A DNA stretch of 64,000 nt from Paenibacillus sp. MSJ-34 (GTDB lineage: Bacteria; Bacillota; Bacilli; Paenibacillales; Paenibacillaceae): the NCBI RefSeq assembly GCF_018918005.1, contig NZ_JAHLPR010000009.1, positions 1 to 64,000 on the forward strand, written 5' to 3'. The translations under genes and the position numbers were made by a program. Below, piece after piece: positions 61,501-64,000 of the stretch. How positions within the stretch are numbered: the first letter of the stretch is position 1; every line of letters starts with the position of its first letter. The notes under the pieces are model-generated. The model saw nothing but the letters and a program-made list of their open reading frames with translations. It did not search any database and was not told where the DNA came from.

Positions 61501-64000
61501 GGACGGCAACGTTCTCAATCCGAAAGGTACAGTCTACCTGATGTCCAATGCGTTCGGAAATAAATTTTATACAAAAAACAATCAATACTACTTGGATGAA
61601 AACTGGGAGCCGCATGAAGTATTGGACGAAAACGGAAATCCGATTCCGTACGACGATTATTTCGCCGCGGTGGACGAACAGCCGTTCAAAAAAATGTTTA
61701 CCGATGTGTCCGTCTCGGATCAAGTGATGAAGTTTACCGCTTATACGGCGGCGGTTGAAGACGAAGGCAAACAAGAAGCGGTCGGCAACGGATTAATCGC
61801 TTACGATCGCTACGGCATTAAGAGAACGGATACCAAACCGGCCAAGGTGGAGCAAGCGAAGGTGGAACTGAACGGCAATCAGGCGGTTCTCGCCTGGAAA
61901 GCTCCCACCGATAGCGAGGAACCGGTAAGAGGTTTCCGGATCTATGAGAAAAACGACAAAGTAAAAACGCACTGGAGCGAATATATCCCGGTTGTCGAAG
62001 GGGCGCAGGAGTATCGTTATATTGTTGAAGGCATCAATCCCGGCAAAAATTATGACTTTATTATTAAGGCCGTAGGAAGAAGGGATAATTCCGCGCCGAT
62101 CGAAGTCAGTACGCTGGGAGGACCTGTCGAGCATGAACCGCCTTCCGCGCCGACGGATTTGCAAGGAACGGGAGTATCGGCTTTCCAAATTAATTTGACC
62201 TGGACTGCGTCGCCGGGCGCGATCGCGCCTTCGGGATACCATGTCTACCGCAACGGCGCCAGAATCGGAACGACAACCGGGACATCCTATAACGATCTCG
62301 GTTTGCAGCCGGATACGTCGTACCGGTATGTCGTGAAAGCCTTTAATGCCGAGGACATCGAATCGCTGGCAAGCAATGAAGCCGTCGTGAGGACGAAACA
62401 GGCGCCGGCGGGCGAAGGCCCTCATAAAGCGTTCCCGCAGCATACCGCCTATGCCGGAGGTTCGATTAAACCGAACCATGTGACGCAGGAACAAATGGAT
62501 CGGACCGTCGCCCGGTTGTACGATGAGTGGAAAGCGAAATATTTGAAAAAGCACCCGTATCTTCCGGAGTCGGAACCCGATCAATACTATGTATGGTATG
62601 CCGACGGAGATTGGTTTGAAGAAGAGTATGACGAAGACTTGGGCGTGAACTATTGGGCCACCACCGTATCCGAAGCGCATGGCTACGGAATGCTGATCAC
62701 CGCCTTGATGGCCGGGCACGACCCGGACGCGAAGCAATATTTTGACGGCATGTTCCGTTATTTCAAAGCGCATCCGAGCGAGATCAATCCGAATTTGATG
62801 GCATGGAGGCAAGGCGATACAGGCACGGCCATCATCGATGTTTCCGGCGTCGATTCGGCTACCGACGGAGATATGGATATCGCTTATGCGTTATTGCTGG
62901 CCGACAGCCAATGGGGCAGCGGCGGAGAGATCGATTATTTGGCGGAAGCCAAAAAAGTGATTATTGCAATTATGGAAAGCGAAGTGAACCGCAGCGATTG
63001 GATGCTTAGAATCGCCGATTGGGCTTCGAGCGGGAAATGGGCTTCCGCAACCCGCCCTTCCGACTTCATGCTGCAGCATATGAAGGACTACCGCAATGTG
63101 ACGGGCGACAGCAATTGGGATCGGGTCGTCGATACGACGTATACGATCATTAACGATTTGTATCGTAATTACAGCCCGAATGCGGGCTTGCTGCCCGATT
63201 TCGTCTTGAAGAGCGGCGGCAAGTTCGTTCCTGCGGAACCGTATTTCCTGGAATCGGAATATGACGGGGATTATAACTACAACTCTTCCCGCACGCCTTG
63301 GCGAATCGGCACCGATTATCTCGTGACGGGAGATGCGCGGGCGAAGGAACAGCTTCGTACGCTGAACGGCTGGATTCGCGGCATCACGGGGGGCGAACCG
63401 AATCGGATTCGGGCCGGATATAAGCTGGACGGTTCGGAAGCGATTGCGGATTACGAGGATATTACCTTCTCCGCTCCGCTCATGGTGAGCGCGATGATCG
63501 ATTCGTCCAATCAGGAATGGCTGAACAAATTATGGGATTACAATGCGGCGGTGCCGACGGAAGAAGACGTCTATTTCGGCAACAACCTGCGTTTGCTCAG
63601 CATGATTGTCGTATCCGGCAACTGGTGGTCGCCGACGGTTGTGGATACCGAGGCGCCTACGGAACCGACCATCGAAAGAGCGGAGGCGGTATCCGGTACG
63701 GCGGTCGATTTGAAGTGGACCCCGGCCACCGACAATTTGGGCGTCGCGGGCTACAAGATCTACCGCAACGACGTTGAGATCGCATCGACGTCGAAGACGG
63801 AATATCGAGACACGGGACTGACCCCTGGCACAACGTATAGATATTTTGTCGTCGCGTACGATGCGGCGGGCAACATGTCGAAAATAAGCAATGTGAGAAT
63901 CGTGACGACATGGAAGTCTTCTAGCGGTGGAGGCGGAGGCAGCGGAAGCAGCGGCGGAACCGGCGGCGGAAGCGGGTCGGCGCCGAAACCGTCCGATCCC
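58580..64000 (+). CDS. Giant secreted multidomain protein: metallophosphoesterase fused to GH8 glycosidase (3' end outside the window)
   Basis: At least 1807 residues, open at the window end. Order: signal peptide (1-32); two tandem units, each a beta-sandwich with a Cys pair plus a Big_5-type Ig domain (45-327 and 331-617); a purple-acid-phosphatase-type Fn3 domain (621-731); a calcineurin-like phosphoesterase (734-960, extending to about 1080) with GDLVDNGD at D780; two Fn3 domains (1087-1177, 1189-1274); a GH8 domain (1284-1687) with candidate acid E1365 in VSEAHGYGM and base region DGDMD at 1429-1433; a third Fn3 (1692-1779); and a Gly/Ser linker. In the phosphoesterase the usual GNHE is GGHE (G813). 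GH8 enzymes cut chitosan, beta-glucans or xylan. No ribosome binding site is strong; ATG 58580 follows GAGGTACG. Confidence 0.87.
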   Translation, partial: MKSKVTKKWQRTISLLLILMLLPFQTAGIVSANEPDGGGEASGPEVIAEWGFGRDYAYDEGVVSATYGAYRTASTIRAIGGPQKEYVSGDGLQYQGWDKGTGAKYWLAAISTKGFKHITLSSQQKSSGSGPRDFKLEISSDGQNWVTVENLVLEKGSYTCNECKLDETPLPEAADNQDLLFIRWIVASTTATDSNANAEVGPYGSSYLKDIRVQGERQAGAIIEAPTAAISTTPRDGEEVAVHTAIHVEFNKAIKTVPGYKAKIVDSGGREVEGVTVAPNRRTLQIGHPGLESEETYTVTVPRGLAAGEDDVALAHDIVWSFKTKKQDQSVIAEWVFQNEGDNGTFVATGGQYQAASILSNVGGVFESYNSGKKEISYQGWDEGEGKKYWLAAVSTAGYRNIALSSEQNSSGSGPNDFKVQISTDYRQTWSDVEGGIVQMNVTSSYDCPDNSCKLINVPLAGADDKDLIYIRWIVNSNKATNTKDNPSGIGGGGSSRIRDIRVTGDRIAGTNPVMPTIDLVRLPKDGAEEVSVAAPVTVKFNKPISVAEEQAIAMIDNENRKLDNVTTKIVNGNTLQLDHPAFAYGKTYTVTIPKTAIQGDDNVALVRDISWSFTVQDSPYTPKLINMSFNADPRTGIAFAWYTDAMTDTKVQVAQAAKAAGAAFPEQEALEFTGTGEEIETFMAKADRSTGKKAKFISHKAIADGLTPGTKYLFRVGNGQEWSNIGSFTTDAAEHQPYRFIVGSDSQASSKANFEPWADTFKKARDYIGDPKFLISAGDLVDNGDLEEQWQWMLGLAQDELLHVPFVPVLGGHEVQDYDGDETTPNNNFYNHFNLPKQVVENTHEGSVYSFEYGDALYMVFNSQYEGGLAENGTDVEWADKQFWDQVAWMKNTVAKSDKKWKFVTFHKAPYAAGDNSAQWEDERVQFYKKYLIPAFDEMGIDMVFEAHDHMYMRSFQMYGDEIVPADRLSKDEDGNVLNPKGTVYLMSNAFGNKFYTKNNQYYLDENWEPHEVLDENGNPIPYDDYFAAVDEQPFKKMFTDVSVSDQVMKFTAYTAAVEDEGKQEAVGNGLIAYDRYGIKRTDTKPAKVEQAKVELNGNQAVLAWKAPTDSEEPVRGFRIYEKNDKVKTHWSEYIPVVEGAQEYRYIVEGINPGKNYDFIIKAVGRRDNSAPIEVSTLGGPVEHEPPSAPTDLQGTGVSAFQINLTWTASPGAIAPSGYHVYRNGARIGTTTGTSYNDLGLQPDTSYRYVVKAFNAEDIESLASNEAVVRTKQAPAGEGPHKAFPQHTAYAGGSIKPNHVTQEQMDRTVARLYDEWKAKYLKKHPYLPESEPDQYYVWYADGDWFEEEYDEDLGVNYWATTVSEAHGYGMLITALMAGHDPDAKQYFDGMFRYFKAHPSEINPNLMAWRQGDTGTAIIDVSGVDSATDGDMDIAYALLLADSQWGSGGEIDYLAEAKKVIIAIMESEVNRSDWMLRIADWASSGKWASATRPSDFMLQHMKDYRNVTGDSNWDRVVDTTYTIINDLYRNYSPNAGLLPDFVLKSGGKFVPAEPYFLESEYDGDYNYNSSRTPWRIGTDYLVTGDARAKEQLRTLNGWIRGITGGEPNRIRAGYKLDGSEAIADYEDITFSAPLMVSAMIDSSNQEWLNKLWDYNAAVPTEEDVYFGNNLRLLSMIVVSGNWWSPTVVDTEAPTEPTIERAEAVSGTAVDLKWTPATDNLGVAGYKIYRNDVEIASTSKTEYRDTGLTPGTTYRYFVVAYDAAGNMSKISNVRIVTTWKSSSGGGGGSGSSGGTGGGSGSAPKPSDP

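Overview
The window looks like chromosome from a Paenibacillaceae bacterium (Paenibacillus or Cohnella type). The evidence is a moderate GC content, strong AGGAGG ribosome binding sites with many GTG and TTG starts, several CUT1 sugar ABC transporters of the LplB/YtcP/LipO type paired with YesM/YesN-type two-component systems, the bacillithiol-linked protein YtxJ, a DUF3905 protein and a glutaminyl-tRNA synthetase. No rRNA, tRNA, CRISPR array, prophage or intact insertion sequence was seen.

Layout. 633-9546 is an amino-sugar locus: binding protein, two permeases, a cytoplasmic GH84 N-acetylglucosaminidase, a DUF4127 protein, NanE and a FAD oxidoreductase. 9590-14354 holds a queuosine-precursor transporter under a preQ1-I riboswitch, an OmpR-type two-component system and an orphan lipoprotein binding protein. 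14511-18066 has a secreted beta-propeller protein, a chimeric gene remnant, a repeat-rich gap and a polysaccharide deacetylase. 18285-29697 is a polyuronate locus: a CUT1 transporter, YesN/YesM, an SDR reductase, a PL15-like heparinase II/III lyase, KdgK and KdgA. The enzymes form a plausible route from imported oligouronate through KDG and KDPG to pyruvate and glyceraldehyde-3-phosphate. 30159-35878 has an MBL-fold hydrolase, an AraC regulator divergent from a sulfatase, a dienoyl-CoA reductase and glycerol kinase. 36145-43498 covers a nine-repeat Big_2 surface protein, GlnS, an unusual histidine-rich peptide and a FlxA-like protein. 41822-49049 is a third CUT1 locus with its two-component system; its binding-protein gene is frameshifted. 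49142-58223 holds DUF3905, Tag, a PLP-enzyme/lactone-oxidase pair, YtxJ, a TetR/SMR-pair operon, cardiolipin synthase and an AraC regulator. From 58580 to the window end runs one giant secreted protein that joins a metallophosphoesterase to a GH8 glycosidase.

The most unusual signal is non-coding. Seven complete intergenic elements and one half element share one architecture: four related sites of about 20 bp, placed 50-52, 59-63 and 50-52 bp apart. In three sequence families the sites are ordered forward, forward, reverse, reverse; in the fourth the sites are themselves palindromic. The four families use different site sequences but keep the same spacing. Every convergent intergenic gap longer than about 250 bp in the window carries at least one. 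A separate palindromic repeat occurs as a 179-bp copy (12673-12851) and a 39-bp internally deleted copy inside the first sugar operon (2890-2928).
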